DNA of 64,000 nucleotides from positions 171,644 to 235,643 of the forward strand of contig JBEONO010000007.1 in the NCBI GenBank assembly GCA_040544425.1. Reading direction: 5' to 3'. Under the pieces are notes generated by a model. That model was given only the letters and a program-made list of their open reading frames with translations. It searched no databases and was not told the origin of the DNA. Positions 34,777 through 44,549 of the stretch are shown here, in pieces. The position numbers were made by a program, and so were the translations under genes. Within the stretch, counting starts at the first letter, position 1, and every line of letters starts with the position of its first letter. The stretch comes from Solimicrobium sp040544425 (GTDB lineage: Bacteria; Pseudomonadota; Gammaproteobacteria; Burkholderiales; Burkholderiaceae_D).

Positions 34777-35207
34777 ATCGATTTGTTTTAGACAATTCTG
34801 TGACTATGCGTTGGCTTTTTGGCGATGGTTCGTCTGGCGATCAAAAATATGCGAAAAGTGTGCTGAATTCCATTCCCGACGGACATGTGATAGTTCCGAG
34901 TATCTGGAGTCTTGAAGTAGCGAATGTAATCGCCAGGGCTGAACGGAAATTTGGATTGACGGAAGCTCGGAGCGCAGATTTTTTACAGGTTCTTAGTCAG
35001 ATGCATATTCAGGTTGATTCAGAAACGGATCAGCGGGCGTTTGGGGGCATTGTGCAATTGGCGAGGCGATTCAATTTGTCGGCATACGACGCTTCTTATT
35101 TGGAGCTTGCGTTAAGAGAAGCGATGCCGTTGGCGACGCTGGATGAAGGATTGCAAAAAGCTTGTAAGAAAGTGGGGGTCAATTTATTTTCCCCCTTGCA
35201 TAAATAA
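34773..35207 (+). CDS. VapC-type toxin, PIN-domain ribonuclease
   Basis: 144 residues from a TTG overlapping the antitoxin stop, with GGAGGGAAGG just upstream. PIN-domain acids are all present: Asp in VLDNSV near residue 6, Glu in LEVANV, Asp in YDASYLELA and Asp in TLDEGL. These bind metal ions and cut RNA, in known cases tRNA or rRNA. The gene pair is a complete type II module. It lies between the signalling cluster and fadH, and its spacing suggests an independent insertion. Confidence 0.88.
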   Translation: MNRFVLDNSVTMRWLFGDGSSGDQKYAKSVLNSIPDGHVIVPSIWSLEVANVIARAERKFGLTEARSADFLQVLSQMHIQVDSETDQRAFGGIVQLARRFNLSAYDASYLELALREAMPLATLDEGLQKACKKVGVNLFSPLHK

Positions 35208-35217
35208 AAATTGCTAA

Positions 35218-37254
35218 CTACAAACTGGCCGCCAACTCAGCCCCTTCACGAATCGCCCGTTTCGCATCCAGTTCAGCCGCCAGTTTTGCCCCGCCGATTT
35301 TATAAAAACGCGGACCCGCCTGCTTGTCGGCAGTCTGCGGTGGCATCAGTTCAGCCAGACAATCCTGCCCGGCGCACAAAATAATATTGTCGACATCCAG
35401 AATGCGCGCTTCGCCGTTGACGGTAATGTGCAAACCGGCATCGTCAATCTTGTTATATTCAACGCCCGCCATCATGGCAACACCAGCGCGCTGCAAGGAG
35501 GCACGATGTACCCAGCCTGAAGTCTTGCCCAAACCGGCTCCGACCTTGCTGGTCTTGCGCTGCAACAGATGAATTTTCCGGAAGGGCTGGTGTGGCGCCA
35601 ATTCCCTGGCCAGTCCACCATTGGCGCTGGCATTTAAATCCACGCCCCAATCTTCACACCAATGCTCCACGCTGATCGGCAGACTGACCCGTGGATCGTG
35701 GATCAGGTATTCTGCAACGTCAAAACCGATGCCGCCCGCGCCGATGATCGCGACCTTGCTGCCTACCGGTTTTTTGTGCAGCAAGACGTCGATATACGAT
35801 AAGACTTTGGGATGATTCACCCCTTCAATCGGTGGCGTGCGCGGTACGATTCCGGTCGCCACGATAATGTCGTCAAATCCCTGTGCCAGCAACTGCTCAC
35901 GGGTGACGCGCTGATTTAATTTGAGTTTGACGCCGGTCACTTCAATCCGGCGTGCGAAATACCGCAAGGTTTCCGCAAACTCTTCCTTGCCGGGCACCTG
36001 CATGGCAATTTTGAATTGACCACCGATACTGTCGCTGCTGTCGAACAGGGTGACATCGTGGCCGCATTCGGCAGCCACCGTGGCAGCGGATAAACCGGCC
36101 GGTCCGCTGCCAATCACCGCCACTTTTTTGATCACGTTTTTTTTGCGATACACCAGCTCGGTTTCATGCCCGGCACGCGGGTTGACCAGACAGCTGGCAC
36201 GCTGGTTGGCAAAGGTGTGATCGAGGCATGCCTGATTGCATCCGATACAGGTATTGATTTCGTCCGTGCGATTGGTCGCAACCTTGTTGACGAATTCAGC
36301 GTCGGCCAGGAATGGTCGCGCCATCGAAACCAGATCCGCGTCTCCGCTGGCGATGATATCTTCAGCCATGTCTGGTGTGTTGATGCGGTTGGAGGCTACA
36401 ACCGGAATCGAGACACAGGCTTTCAGGCGCGCCACGACTGATCGGAATACGGCACGCGGCACCGATGTGACGATAGTTGGAATGCGCGCTTCATGCCAGC
36501 CGAAGCCGCTGTTCAAAATGGTGACCCCAGCTTTTTCCAGGGCTTGAGCAACCAGCACCACTTCTTCCCAGCTGTTTCCGCCTTCGACCAGATCGAGCAG
36601 CGAGTGACGGTACATGATGATAAATTTCGGACCGACTTCGGCGCGAATGTGTTTGACGATCTCGACCGACAAACGCATGCGGTTTTCAATCGAGCCGCCC
36701 CATTCATCGTCGCGCTGATTGGTGCGCAGGCACAAGAACTGGTTCAACAGATAGCCTTCGCTGCCCATGATCTCGACGCCATCATAGCCAGCGGTCTGGG
36801 CCAGCTTGGCGCAACGCGCGTAATCGCTGATGGTTCTTTGAATCCCTGCTTCGGTCAGCGCCTTGGGTTTGAATTTGGAAATCGGTGACTTTTTATCCGA
36901 GGCTGACACGACAAACGGTTGGTAGCCGTAGCGACCGGAGTGCAAAATCTGCATGACGATTTTGCCGCCTTCCTTGTGCACTGCCTTGGTAATTTTCTGA
37001 TGATTGACCACATCCAGCAGATGGTTCATGGTGCCGCCAAACGGCAGCAACCAGCCGCTGCGATTCGGTGAGATACCGCCGGTCACCATCAACCCGACAC
37101 CGCCGCGCGCGCGTTCAGCGAAGTACTCGGCAAGTTTCGGATAATGGTAAAACCGGTCTTCCAGACCGGTGTGCATCGATCCCATGATCACACGGTTTTT
37201 CAGGGTGGTGAAACCTAAATCAAGTGGAGCGAGCAGGTGTGGATGATTAGTCAT
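35218..37254 (-). CDS. fadH: NADPH-dependent 2,4-dienoyl-CoA reductase
   Basis: 678 residues. An N-terminal old-yellow-enzyme TIM barrel binds FMN, followed by a 4Fe-4S site CIGCNQAC with a further Cys 12 residues on (C-x2-C-x3-C-x11-C), then FAD/NADP domains with GSGPAGL and a second GxGxxG (GAGGIG). This order and length fit FadH, which reduces 2,4-dienoyl-CoA during oxidation of unsaturated fatty acids. Enoate reductases of the same architecture are the main alternative. It is transcribed alone; no other fatty-acid oxidation gene is adjacent. Confidence 0.92.
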   Translation of the reverse strand: MTNHPHLLAPLDLGFTTLKNRVIMGSMHTGLEDRFYHYPKLAEYFAERARGGVGLMVTGGISPNRSGWLLPFGGTMNHLLDVVNHQKITKAVHKEGGKIVMQILHSGRYGYQPFVVSASDKKSPISKFKPKALTEAGIQRTISDYARCAKLAQTAGYDGVEIMGSEGYLLNQFLCLRTNQRDDEWGGSIENRMRLSVEIVKHIRAEVGPKFIIMYRHSLLDLVEGGNSWEEVVLVAQALEKAGVTILNSGFGWHEARIPTIVTSVPRAVFRSVVARLKACVSIPVVASNRINTPDMAEDIIASGDADLVSMARPFLADAEFVNKVATNRTDEINTCIGCNQACLDHTFANQRASCLVNPRAGHETELVYRKKNVIKKVAVIGSGPAGLSAATVAAECGHDVTLFDSSDSIGGQFKIAMQVPGKEEFAETLRYFARRIEVTGVKLKLNQRVTREQLLAQGFDDIIVATGIVPRTPPIEGVNHPKVLSYIDVLLHKKPVGSKVAIIGAGGIGFDVAEYLIHDPRVSLPISVEHWCEDWGVDLNASANGGLARELAPHQPFRKIHLLQRKTSKVGAGLGKTSGWVHRASLQRAGVAMMAGVEYNKIDDAGLHITVNGEARILDVDNIILCAGQDCLAELMPPQTADKQAGPRFYKIGGAKLAAELDAKRAIREGAELAASL

Positions 37255-37385
37255 GGTGGCGATGAGTTAAACAGGGAAGGGGCAAGCATACACATCACCA
37301 CGGATTGCGGCTAGTGTTTGCTGTAGATACGAAATTCTAAATGCACAACAAATGCTTTGTATTTTGATAATCGATAATGCACGAC

Positions 37386-38213
37386 TCAGTTAATCGCCTG
37401 ATGCTGCGGACAGTCGACTTCAAACAGCTGGTGATCCGATAAACGTATGGCGGTGAGTTTGCCGCCCCATACGCAACCGGTGTCCAGACCGATCACATTG
37501 TCTTGAATTTGCAAGCCGAGGGCTGACCAGTGACCGAACACCACCGTGGTCGATGCCGTATTTCGGGGTAAACTGAACCATGGGGAAAAGCCTGGCGGCG
37601 TTTTGTTCAGTCCTTCTTTCGAGTCAAATTCCATTTCGTCCTGTGCGGTGCAAAAACGCAGGCGCGTTAACACATTGACGATACAGCGCAAGCGATCGTT
37701 GCCGGTCAGCGCACTGTTCCACTGCGTGGGTTGATTGCCGTACATGACACGCAGGAAATCCACAAAATTGGGACCGCGCAGCACCTGTTCCACTTCATGT
37801 GCATAATCGAGCGTCTGTTGCACTGTCCAGCTCGGCAGCACACCGGCGTGGACGATCAGATGGTCATGCATGCTGACCGCGAGCGGCCTGTGACGCAACC
37901 AGTCCAGCAATTGTTCGCGATCAGGCGCATCCAGAATCGGCCGCAGATAGGCATCGTGGTGCGGACGGTGCAGGCCATACGCAATACCCAGCAAATTTAA
38001 ATCGTGATTGCCCAAGATGCTGTCGGCACGTGCGCCCATCGCCACCAGCTTGCGCAGGGTTTGCAATGACTGTGGCCCGCGGTTCACCAGATCACCGGCA
38101 ATAAACAGGGTGGCTTTCGGGTCCTGTTTCAATATCAGGGTATGCAAGACCTCAAGTTGTTCGCAACAGCCCTGAACATCGCCCACCAGGTAAACGTGTT
38201 CAGGCTGGTTCAT
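37386..38213 (-). CDS. apaH: Symmetrical bis(5'-nucleosyl)-tetraphosphatase
   Basis: 275 residues with the metallophosphatase motifs GDVQGC (12-17), GDLVNRGP, GNHDLNLL and later HAG, as in ApaH, which splits Ap4A into two ADP. Length and C-terminal region are standard. The ATG overlaps the hemH stop (ATGA), making it the last gene of the nadK-recN-hemH-apaH row. ApaH has also been linked to RNA decapping in bacteria (established for Escherichia coli). Confidence 0.95.
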   Translation of the reverse strand: MNQPEHVYLVGDVQGCCEQLEVLHTLILKQDPKATLFIAGDLVNRGPQSLQTLRKLVAMGARADSILGNHDLNLLGIAYGLHRPHHDAYLRPILDAPDREQLLDWLRHRPLAVSMHDHLIVHAGVLPSWTVQQTLDYAHEVEQVLRGPNFVDFLRVMYGNQPTQWNSALTGNDRLRCIVNVLTRLRFCTAQDEMEFDSKEGLNKTPPGFSPWFSLPRNTASTTVVFGHWSALGLQIQDNVIGLDTGCVWGGKLTAIRLSDHQLFEVDCPQHQAIN

Positions 38214-39307
38214 GCTTCGGCGCCGAGTTTTTTCGCCAGCTCCGCAGTGAGTTTTCCCTGTTCGGCAGCCTCACGCAATGCGTCAAAGCTGGTCGGCCAG
38301 GAATGCAGATAAGGCTCAGTGATTTCAGACAGGCCGCGCAGCCACAGCGCATCTTCGTTCAGACAGGGAATGTAATGATATTCCTTGCCACCGGCCAGCA
38401 TGAAGGCGCTGCGCACTTCCATATTGATTTCTTCCAGGGTCTCCAGACAGTCGCTGATAAAGCCGGGGCAAATCACGTCAACCCGCGCCGTGCCACTTTT
38501 TCCCATCGCTTCGATGGTCGGCAAGGTATACGGTTGCAACCATTCTGCAGCACCAAATCGTGACTGGAAGGTGACGGTGTATTCGTCTTTGCGCAGCCCC
38601 AGACTTTCTGCCAGGAGACGCGCAGTCTTGTGGCAGGTGCAGTGGTAGGGATCGCCCAATAATAAGGTGCGCTTGGGCACGCCGTGAAAACTGATCACCA
38701 GCTGAGTGCCGCGCCCATTCTGTTCCCAGTGTTTGAGGATGGAATTTTTTAGAGCGTTGATGTAGCCGGGATGATCGTGGTAGTGACGGATCAGGCGCAG
38801 TTCGGGAATGTTGCGCGCTTTCTGGTAATGCGCAAACACCACGTCGTAAATCGAGGCCGTGGTCGCTGCAGCGTATTGCGGATAGGCCGGCAGGATGACG
38901 ATCTTGTCGCAGCCATTTTGCTGCAATTGCTCCAGCACGTCGGGCAAAGCCGGTTGCCCATAACGCATCGCGCTGACCACCTCAACCTGATGGCCGCGCT
39001 CGCCCAGATAGCCCTTTAGCAAGGTGGCCTGTCTTTGGTTGTGGACTTTTAAAGGCGAGCCTTCACTGGTCCAGATTGCCGCGTATTTGGCAGCCGATTT
39101 TTTCGCGCGGAACGGAATGATGATGCAATTTAAAATGAACCACCAGATGATGCGGGGAATTTCGACCACCCGTGGATCCGATAAAAACTGGCGTAAATAA
39201 GGGCGTAATGCCTGTGCAGTGGGCGCTTCTGGCGTGCCCAGATTGACCAGAACGACGGCGACTTTGCTGGTTTTCCCGTGATGGAATAGGTTGGTTTTTT
39301 TTGACAT
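38210..39307 (-). CDS. hemH: Ferrochelatase
   Basis: 365 residues. VVLVNLGTPEAP opens the catalytic domain, the metal-binding histidine lies in ISFHGVPKRT and the partner glutamate in CLETLEEI. It inserts Fe2+ into protoporphyrin IX, the last step of haem synthesis. It sits 1 base after recN and overlaps apaH. A HemJ-like protoporphyrinogen oxidase is encoded 14 kb away in the same window, which would catalyse the step before. Confidence 0.96.
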   Translation of the reverse strand: MSKKTNLFHHGKTSKVAVVLVNLGTPEAPTAQALRPYLRQFLSDPRVVEIPRIIWWFILNCIIIPFRAKKSAAKYAAIWTSEGSPLKVHNQRQATLLKGYLGERGHQVEVVSAMRYGQPALPDVLEQLQQNGCDKIVILPAYPQYAAATTASIYDVVFAHYQKARNIPELRLIRHYHDHPGYINALKNSILKHWEQNGRGTQLVISFHGVPKRTLLLGDPYHCTCHKTARLLAESLGLRKDEYTVTFQSRFGAAEWLQPYTLPTIEAMGKSGTARVDVICPGFISDCLETLEEINMEVRSAFMLAGGKEYHYIPCLNEDALWLRGLSEITEPYLHSWPTSFDALREAAEQGKLTAELAKKLGAEA

Positions 39308-39308
39308 A

Positions 39309-40967
39309 TCAATTCGTGAGTAATTCTCTGGCGTGTTTACGGGTGGTGGCGGTAATCTCCAGACCAGCCATCATCCGGGCGATTTCCTCCACCCGTGCTT
39401 TGTGATCCAGTAATGCGATCTGTGAAACCGTGCTCGAAGTACCACCCGCATCACTGCTGAGCTTGCTGACCTGAAAATGCTGATCGGCCTGACTGGCAAC
39501 CTGGGCTAGATGGGTGACGCACAGTACCTGAGCCTGCTGCCCAAGGCGTTTGAGCAGGCGTCCCACGACTTCGGCCACGGCGCCGCCGATACCGCTGTCA
39601 ACCTCATCAAAAATCAGCGTCGGGGTTGCGGTGGACGAGGAGGTGATCACCGAGATTGCCAGCGCGATCCGCGCCAGTTCGCCGCCCGATGCCACTTTGG
39701 CCAGCGGCCTGGTTGCCACGCCAGCGTGACCGGCCACCATAAATTCGATATGTTCCAGACCAGACAGACTCGGTTCGATCGGTGTCAGGGCAATATTGAA
39801 ACTGCCTCCGGCCATGCTTAATTCCTGCATCGCCGTGCTGACAGCCGTGCCAAGTTTGGCGGCGGCAGTGCTGCGCGCCTTGCTGAGCTGTTTGGCAACG
39901 GCCTGATATTTATTCAGGGCTGCCTGTTCCATTTCGTGCAGGGCATCCAAATCGGTCGCCGCGCCCAGGGTCGACAGTTCAGCCGAGAGCGTGGTCAGTA
40001 ATTCAGGGAGTTGTTCCGGATCGACGCGGAATTTGCGCGCGCAGGAATGCAGCGCTTCCACCCGGTCTTCGACGACGTGCAGCCGGTCTGGATCGAGTTC
40101 AACCCGGGACAGATAATCGTTCAAGGCCGATGTCGCCTCTTGCAGATGGATGCGCGCCGGTTCGAGATTGTCGACGATGGCTTGCAGGTCCGCATCAAAC
40201 TCGCTCAGTTTGGATAAGCGCTGGTGGATGGTGGCAATCTGTTTCAGAATGGGATCGTCGGATTCTGAAATCGCGGTGAGCGCAAACTGCGCACCTTCAA
40301 TCAGGTTGGCGGCATGCGCCAGGCGGCTGTGTTCATTGGTCATCTCTTGCCATTCGCCCGGCTGCATGCGCAATTTTTCCAGTTCACCAACCTGCCATTC
40401 CAGTCGCTCGCGCTCCAGCAGCGCCTGTTTGGCATTGGTTTCAAACTGCACGCGCTGGTGATGCAATGCCTGCCAGTGGCGATACAGATTACCGACCTCG
40501 GCAACCTGCGGTTTGAGCTGTGCATGGTTGTCGAGAATGGCGCGCTGGGCGTCGTTTTGCAACAGCGATTGATGGGCGTGCTGACCGTGGATATCAACCA
40601 GCAGGGTGCCCAATTCGCGCAGTTGTGCGGCCGTTGCCGAGACGCCGTTGATATACGCTTTGGAACGTCCTGCATTGTCGATCACCCGGCGCAATAAAAT
40701 CATATTGTCTTCAATATCGATTTCCTGTGCAGCCAGCCAGCTGTCGCAGCTGACGTTTGATGAAAATTCGGCGCAGATGTCGGCTTTGGCAGCGCCTTCG
40801 CGCACCATGCTGGCGTCGCCGCGCCCGCCCAGGGTCAGACTTAATGCGTCGATCAGAATCGATTTTCCTGCACCGGTTTCGCCGGTCAGTACCGAGAACC
40901 CGGCTGAAAATTCCAGTTCGATGTGTTCGACGATGACGAAATCGCGGATAGTTAAAGTGCGTAGCAT
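39309..40967 (-). CDS. recN: DNA repair protein RecN
   Basis: 552 residues of an SMC-like ATPase: Walker A GETGAGKS (29-36), two coiled-coil arms around a short hinge (160-370), the ABC signature ASGGELARIALA and Walker B LIFDEVDSGIGG near the C-terminus. RecN holds broken DNA ends together during recombinational repair. The gene is 42 bases downstream of nadK. I saw no LexA-type box in the short gap, so it is probably read from upstream. Confidence 0.96.
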   Translation of the reverse strand: MLRTLTIRDFVIVEHIELEFSAGFSVLTGETGAGKSILIDALSLTLGGRGDASMVREGAAKADICAEFSSNVSCDSWLAAQEIDIEDNMILLRRVIDNAGRSKAYINGVSATAAQLRELGTLLVDIHGQHAHQSLLQNDAQRAILDNHAQLKPQVAEVGNLYRHWQALHHQRVQFETNAKQALLERERLEWQVGELEKLRMQPGEWQEMTNEHSRLAHAANLIEGAQFALTAISESDDPILKQIATIHQRLSKLSEFDADLQAIVDNLEPARIHLQEATSALNDYLSRVELDPDRLHVVEDRVEALHSCARKFRVDPEQLPELLTTLSAELSTLGAATDLDALHEMEQAALNKYQAVAKQLSKARSTAAAKLGTAVSTAMQELSMAGGSFNIALTPIEPSLSGLEHIEFMVAGHAGVATRPLAKVASGGELARIALAISVITSSSTATPTLIFDEVDSGIGGAVAEVVGRLLKRLGQQAQVLCVTHLAQVASQADQHFQVSKLSSDAGGTSSTVSQIALLDHKARVEEIARMMAGLEITATTRKHARELLTN

Positions 40968-41009
40968 GGCTTTGGCTTGATACAGTGAGGTTGGGTAAAG
41001 ACCGTGATT

Positions 41010-41918
41010 CTAATTGAGTTGTCCGTTGACTGTCGGATATTCATTCCAGTGCATTTTTTCACGCAGGGTATGGTAATAATTCCAATTTTTCGGATGCAAA
41101 AAGCTGATGTTGTGTTTTGAGCGCTGAATATGAATCTGATCGCCGACCACCAGATGGGCAAATGATTGCATGTCAAAATTGACACTGGCTTCGCGCACCG
41201 CTGAGATCTCAATCACGATTTTGCTGGTGTCGGGCACCACGATAGGGCGGTTCGACAATGCATGCGGCGCAATCGGCACAAACACGATACCGGCCACATT
41301 CGGGTGCAGCAGCGGGCCACCGGCCGACAGGGCGTAGGCAGTGGAACCAGTCGGTGTGGATACGATCAGACCGTCCGAACGCTGGTTGTACATAAAATGA
41401 TCATCGACCGTGACTTTGAGTTCCACCATGCCGGCTCCGGTGCCACGCGCCACGACGATATCGTTAAATGCCAGCCCTGCGCTGATTTGCTCCCCATCGC
41501 GCACCACGACACCTTCCAGCAGCGTGCGGCGTTCCAATTTGTGGTGACCGCTCAGAATCTCGGTCAATACCGTCAACATCTGGTCGATGGGAATATCGGT
41601 CATAAATCCGAGGCGACCCTGGTTAATGCCAATCAGCGGAACTTGATAAGGAGCTAACTGTCGCGCAATTCCCAGCATGGTACCGTCGCCTCCCAGTACA
41701 ATGGCGAGATCGGCATGTTCCCCAATCTGGGCAGGTGCCATGATCGTGAAATCGGTGATACCCAGTTTATTGGCTGTTTCCTGTTCCAGGGCTACCGTAT
41801 GTCCCGCATTCGATAACACCTTGGCCAGTCCAAGCAGATCGGTGATGATCCCGGCGGCGGAATATTTTCCGACCAAAGCGATAGTCTTGAATTTGAGGGA
41901 GGCAGTCGTGAGCGTCAT
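41010..41918 (-). CDS. nadK: NAD kinase
   Basis: 302 residues. GGDGTML (catalytic Asp), FNDIVVARG and STPTGSTAYALSAGGPL are the family motifs of NAD kinase, which makes NADP from NAD. Length and C-terminus are normal. It is the first gene of the - strand row towards recN and diverges from a HAD hydrolase 115 bases away. In many Burkholderiales hrcA lies directly beside nadK; here two genes separate them. Confidence 0.96.
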   Translation of the reverse strand: MTLTTASLKFKTIALVGKYSAAGIITDLLGLAKVLSNAGHTVALEQETANKLGITDFTIMAPAQIGEHADLAIVLGGDGTMLGIARQLAPYQVPLIGINQGRLGFMTDIPIDQMLTVLTEILSGHHKLERRTLLEGVVVRDGEQISAGLAFNDIVVARGTGAGMVELKVTVDDHFMYNQRSDGLIVSTPTGSTAYALSAGGPLLHPNVAGIVFVPIAPHALSNRPIVVPDTSKIVIEISAVREASVNFDMQSFAHLVVGDQIHIQRSKHNISFLHPKNWNYYHTLREKMHWNEYPTVNGQLN

Positions 41919-42033
41919 GGTGGGCAGCCGCTGGGCCGGGTCATTGGTGAAAGCAAATTAAATCATAGTTCAGTACGGGATTGACTATTAAATTTTGGAT
42001 AATCATAAGAAATTGCCAAGTAAAATAAAAAAA

Positions 42034-42720
42034 ATGCCGGTCAAAGCGGTGATATTTGATTTGGATGACACACTTTGGCCGCTGTTCCCACTGATTCACG
42101 ATGCTGAGCGCGCCTTGTTCAACTGGCTGGAAGTGAATGCGCCTAAAATAACCGAGTCGCACAGCATTGAAAGTATGCGAAACTTGCGGCAACAATTATT
42201 GCCCGCAAATCCGCGCTTTCAGTTCGATCTTTGGGCTTTGCGCCATGCTATGCTTTCCGAGCTGTTTCTGGTGATTGACGAGGATCCGGTTCAGGTTAAA
42301 AGTTGGTCGGATCGTGCGATGCAGGTATTTGCAGCGGCGCGCAATCAGGTCAGTATTTACGACGACGTCGTGCCAGCGTTGGCGCTGTTGCGTGAACAGT
42401 TTAAATTGGGCAGTATTTCCAATGGCTTTGCCGATCTGGAAGTCATTGGTCTGAATCAGTACTTTCAGGTGAATCTGGCTGCACATCAATTTGGTTGTGC
42501 AAAACCGGACCCACGTATTTTTCAGGCAGCATGTGCGGCCTTGCAAGTCGCGCCCGAGCATGCTGTGTATGTCGGAGATGATTTGCTGATAGACGTGCGC
42601 GGTGCCAGACAGGCTGGCTTGCAGAGTGTCTGGATCAATCGTGCCGGCCGGACCGCTCAACACGAAGCGGATTTTGAATGTCGGGACTTGGCGGAGTTAT
42701 TGCGATGGTTGCAGATGTGA
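42034..42720 (+). CDS. HAD-superfamily hydrolase
   Basis: 228 residues from ATG 42034; a TTG at 41995 would add 13 basic residues. HAD motifs are VIFDLDDTLWP (nucleophile Asp and acid Asp), SNGFAD, the lysine in CAKPDP and VGDDLLIDVRGA. The cap is helical, as in subfamily I phosphatases such as YjjG or Gph. The substrate cannot be told. It overlaps the following lysoplasmalogenase-like gene by 43 bases or 16 bases, depending on that start. Confidence 0.87.
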   Translation: MPVKAVIFDLDDTLWPLFPLIHDAERALFNWLEVNAPKITESHSIESMRNLRQQLLPANPRFQFDLWALRHAMLSELFLVIDEDPVQVKSWSDRAMQVFAAARNQVSIYDDVVPALALLREQFKLGSISNGFADLEVIGLNQYFQVNLAAHQFGCAKPDPRIFQAACAALQVAPEHAVYVGDDLLIDVRGARQAGLQSVWINRAGRTAQHEADFECRDLAELLRWLQM

Positions 42721-43514
42721 TCAGGCTGGAAAGCCGGTTAAAAAATAAATCCCAACTGCCAGACCCTACACCGGGGATAGCTGGCGTAGTGACCCTGTGC
42801 GCGTTAAATGGGCTGTTCCTGATTGACGCCGCCTGGCACATCTGGGCAGTGGCGAACGGGAACGCCGAGTTCACCCTGGTTTCAAAACTGCTGCTCGGGC
42901 TGATTTTGGCTGTGCTGTTGCGACTGCAGTTGAAACGTCATTTACCAACCAATATTTTGATTGCCATCCTGTTCTGTATGATCGGCGATGTTTTGCTGGA
43001 ACCGCTGGATCTGAATTATGCCGATATGAGTGGCGACCGCCCGGTCCATTTTGTGCTCGGCGTGCTGTGTTTTTGCATCGCCTACGGTCATCTGGCGCGC
43101 TACTATCTGACGCTGGTGCCACATTGCCTGGCCCTGATCAAGGCGCAGCCGTGGCCATTGGTGGTCAATCTGTTGCTGACTCTCGCGGTGCTGATCTGGA
43201 TGACAGTCAATAACGAGGCCCCGGTCTATTTGCTGGCGGTGCTCTGGCTGTATAGCCCGGTCGTGGTTGGTACCGCTACCCTGGCCGTGTACACGAAATC
43301 AAGTCTCGCACTGCTTCCATTTCTGGCCCTGGCGGTCGGCAGTAACGTGATTGTATTTTCCGATACGATCATCGGCCTGACCGTATTTACAAAGATCTCC
43401 ATGCCCCTGTTGAGTAATCCGGTATGGATACTGAGCACTTATGCTCTGGGCATTTTTTTGGTATTTAACGCAATTATTCAGATCGAAAAACGATCGTTTC
43501 CTGCAACCAGGTGA
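42678..43514 (+). CDS. YhhN/TMEM86-type lysoplasmalogenase-like membrane protein
   Basis: 278 residues from ATG 42678, or 269 from ATG 42705. About eight membrane helices, with the conserved acidic motif GDVLLEPLD in the middle and the FVLGVLCFCIAYGHLARY helix typical of YhhN. Mammalian TMEM86 members cleave lysoplasmalogens; for bacterial members the substrate is less clear. It is coupled to the genes on both sides by overlaps, so it belongs to the same transcript as the HAD hydrolase and hrcA. Confidence 0.82.
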   Translation: MSGLGGVIAMVADVIRLESRLKNKSQLPDPTPGIAGVVTLCALNGLFLIDAAWHIWAVANGNAEFTLVSKLLLGLILAVLLRLQLKRHLPTNILIAILFCMIGDVLLEPLDLNYADMSGDRPVHFVLGVLCFCIAYGHLARYYLTLVPHCLALIKAQPWPLVVNLLLTLAVLIWMTVNNEAPVYLLAVLWLYSPVVVGTATLAVYTKSSLALLPFLALAVGSNVIVFSDTIIGLTVFTKISMPLLSNPVWILSTYALGIFLVFNAIIQIEKRSFPATR

Positions 43515-43522
43515 ACCCCCCT

Positions 43523-44542
43523 ATGCAATTAGATAGTCGAGCCCAAACGCTGCTCAAGGCGCTGGTAGAGCGGTATATTGCTGACGGCCAGCCAGTAGGA
43601 TCGCGTGCGCTTTCGAAGATTTCCGGACTGGATCTGTCACCGGCTACCATCCGCAATGTCATGGCTGATCTGGAAGAAATGGGCTTCGTCTCCAGTCCGC
43701 ATACTTCTGCCGGACGGATTCCTACGCCGCGCGGTTATCGGGTGTTTGTCGATACGCTGCTGACGGTGCAGCAGGATGACATCGCGACGATCGCCTCCAA
43801 AATGCAGGCACTGGACGGTCATAATCCGCAACAGAAAATTATTACCAATGCGGCGCAGATGCTGTCTTCGTTGTCGCACTTTGCCGGAGTGGTCATGACG
43901 CCGCGTTCGGAATCGATTTTTCAGCAGATCGAGTTTTTGCGTTTGTCCGAGAAGCGCATCCTGCTGGTGATCGTTGCGCCGAATGGCGACGTGCAAAATC
44001 GCCTGTTACTCACTGAAGTCGATTACACCCCGACCCAACTCATCCAGGCTGGCAATTACATCAATCATCATTTCTCCGGGATGGCATTGTCGGAAGTGCG
44101 TCAGAAGGTACAGAGCGAACTGAGTCAGCTGCACAATGAACTGAGTACCCTGATGAAGGCTGCCGTGCAGGCCGGCAGTGACGCGATGCAGGACGCCGGT
44201 GAAGCCATGGTCATTTCCGGTGAGCGCAATTTATTGAATGTGGATGAGTTGTCTTCAAACATGAAGTCTTTGCGCCAGTTATTCGATCTGTTTGAACAAA
44301 AGACCGGATTAATCAACTTGCTCGACATGTCGAGTCGCGCCAGCGGTGTGCAGATTTTTATCGGTGGCGAATCGCAACTGGTGCCGCTCGATGAAATGAG
44401 TATCGTCACCTCCACGTATCACGTGAACGGTAAAGTGGTGGGCACCCTGGGTGTGATCGGGCCGACGCGCATGGCCTACGAGCGCGTCATTCCCATCGTT
44501 GATATCACCTCAAAATTATTATCAAATGCATTGAGCTATTAA
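43523..44542 (+). CDS. hrcA: Heat-shock repressor HrcA
   Basis: 339 residues from ATG 43523, chosen for AGGTGA 8 bases upstream; GTG 43511 overlaps the preceding stop and is possible. The N-terminal winged helix (LVERYIADGQPVGSRALSK, then LSPATIRNVMADLEEMG) and the long GAF-like and dimerisation part are complete. HrcA represses groES/groEL and related genes by binding the CIRCE operator. I found no CIRCE repeat around the gene itself. Confidence 0.96.
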   Translation: MQLDSRAQTLLKALVERYIADGQPVGSRALSKISGLDLSPATIRNVMADLEEMGFVSSPHTSAGRIPTPRGYRVFVDTLLTVQQDDIATIASKMQALDGHNPQQKIITNAAQMLSSLSHFAGVVMTPRSESIFQQIEFLRLSEKRILLVIVAPNGDVQNRLLLTEVDYTPTQLIQAGNYINHHFSGMALSEVRQKVQSELSQLHNELSTLMKAAVQAGSDAMQDAGEAMVISGERNLLNVDELSSNMKSLRQLFDLFEQKTGLINLLDMSSRASGVQIFIGGESQLVPLDEMSIVTSTYHVNGKVVGTLGVIGPTRMAYERVIPIVDITSKLLSNALSY

Positions 44543-44549
44543 TACTGAA

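Noticed and set aside
43400..43523. CIRCE operator near hrcA
   Set aside because: Searched for TTAGCACTC-N9-GAGTGCTAA by eye and found no match.
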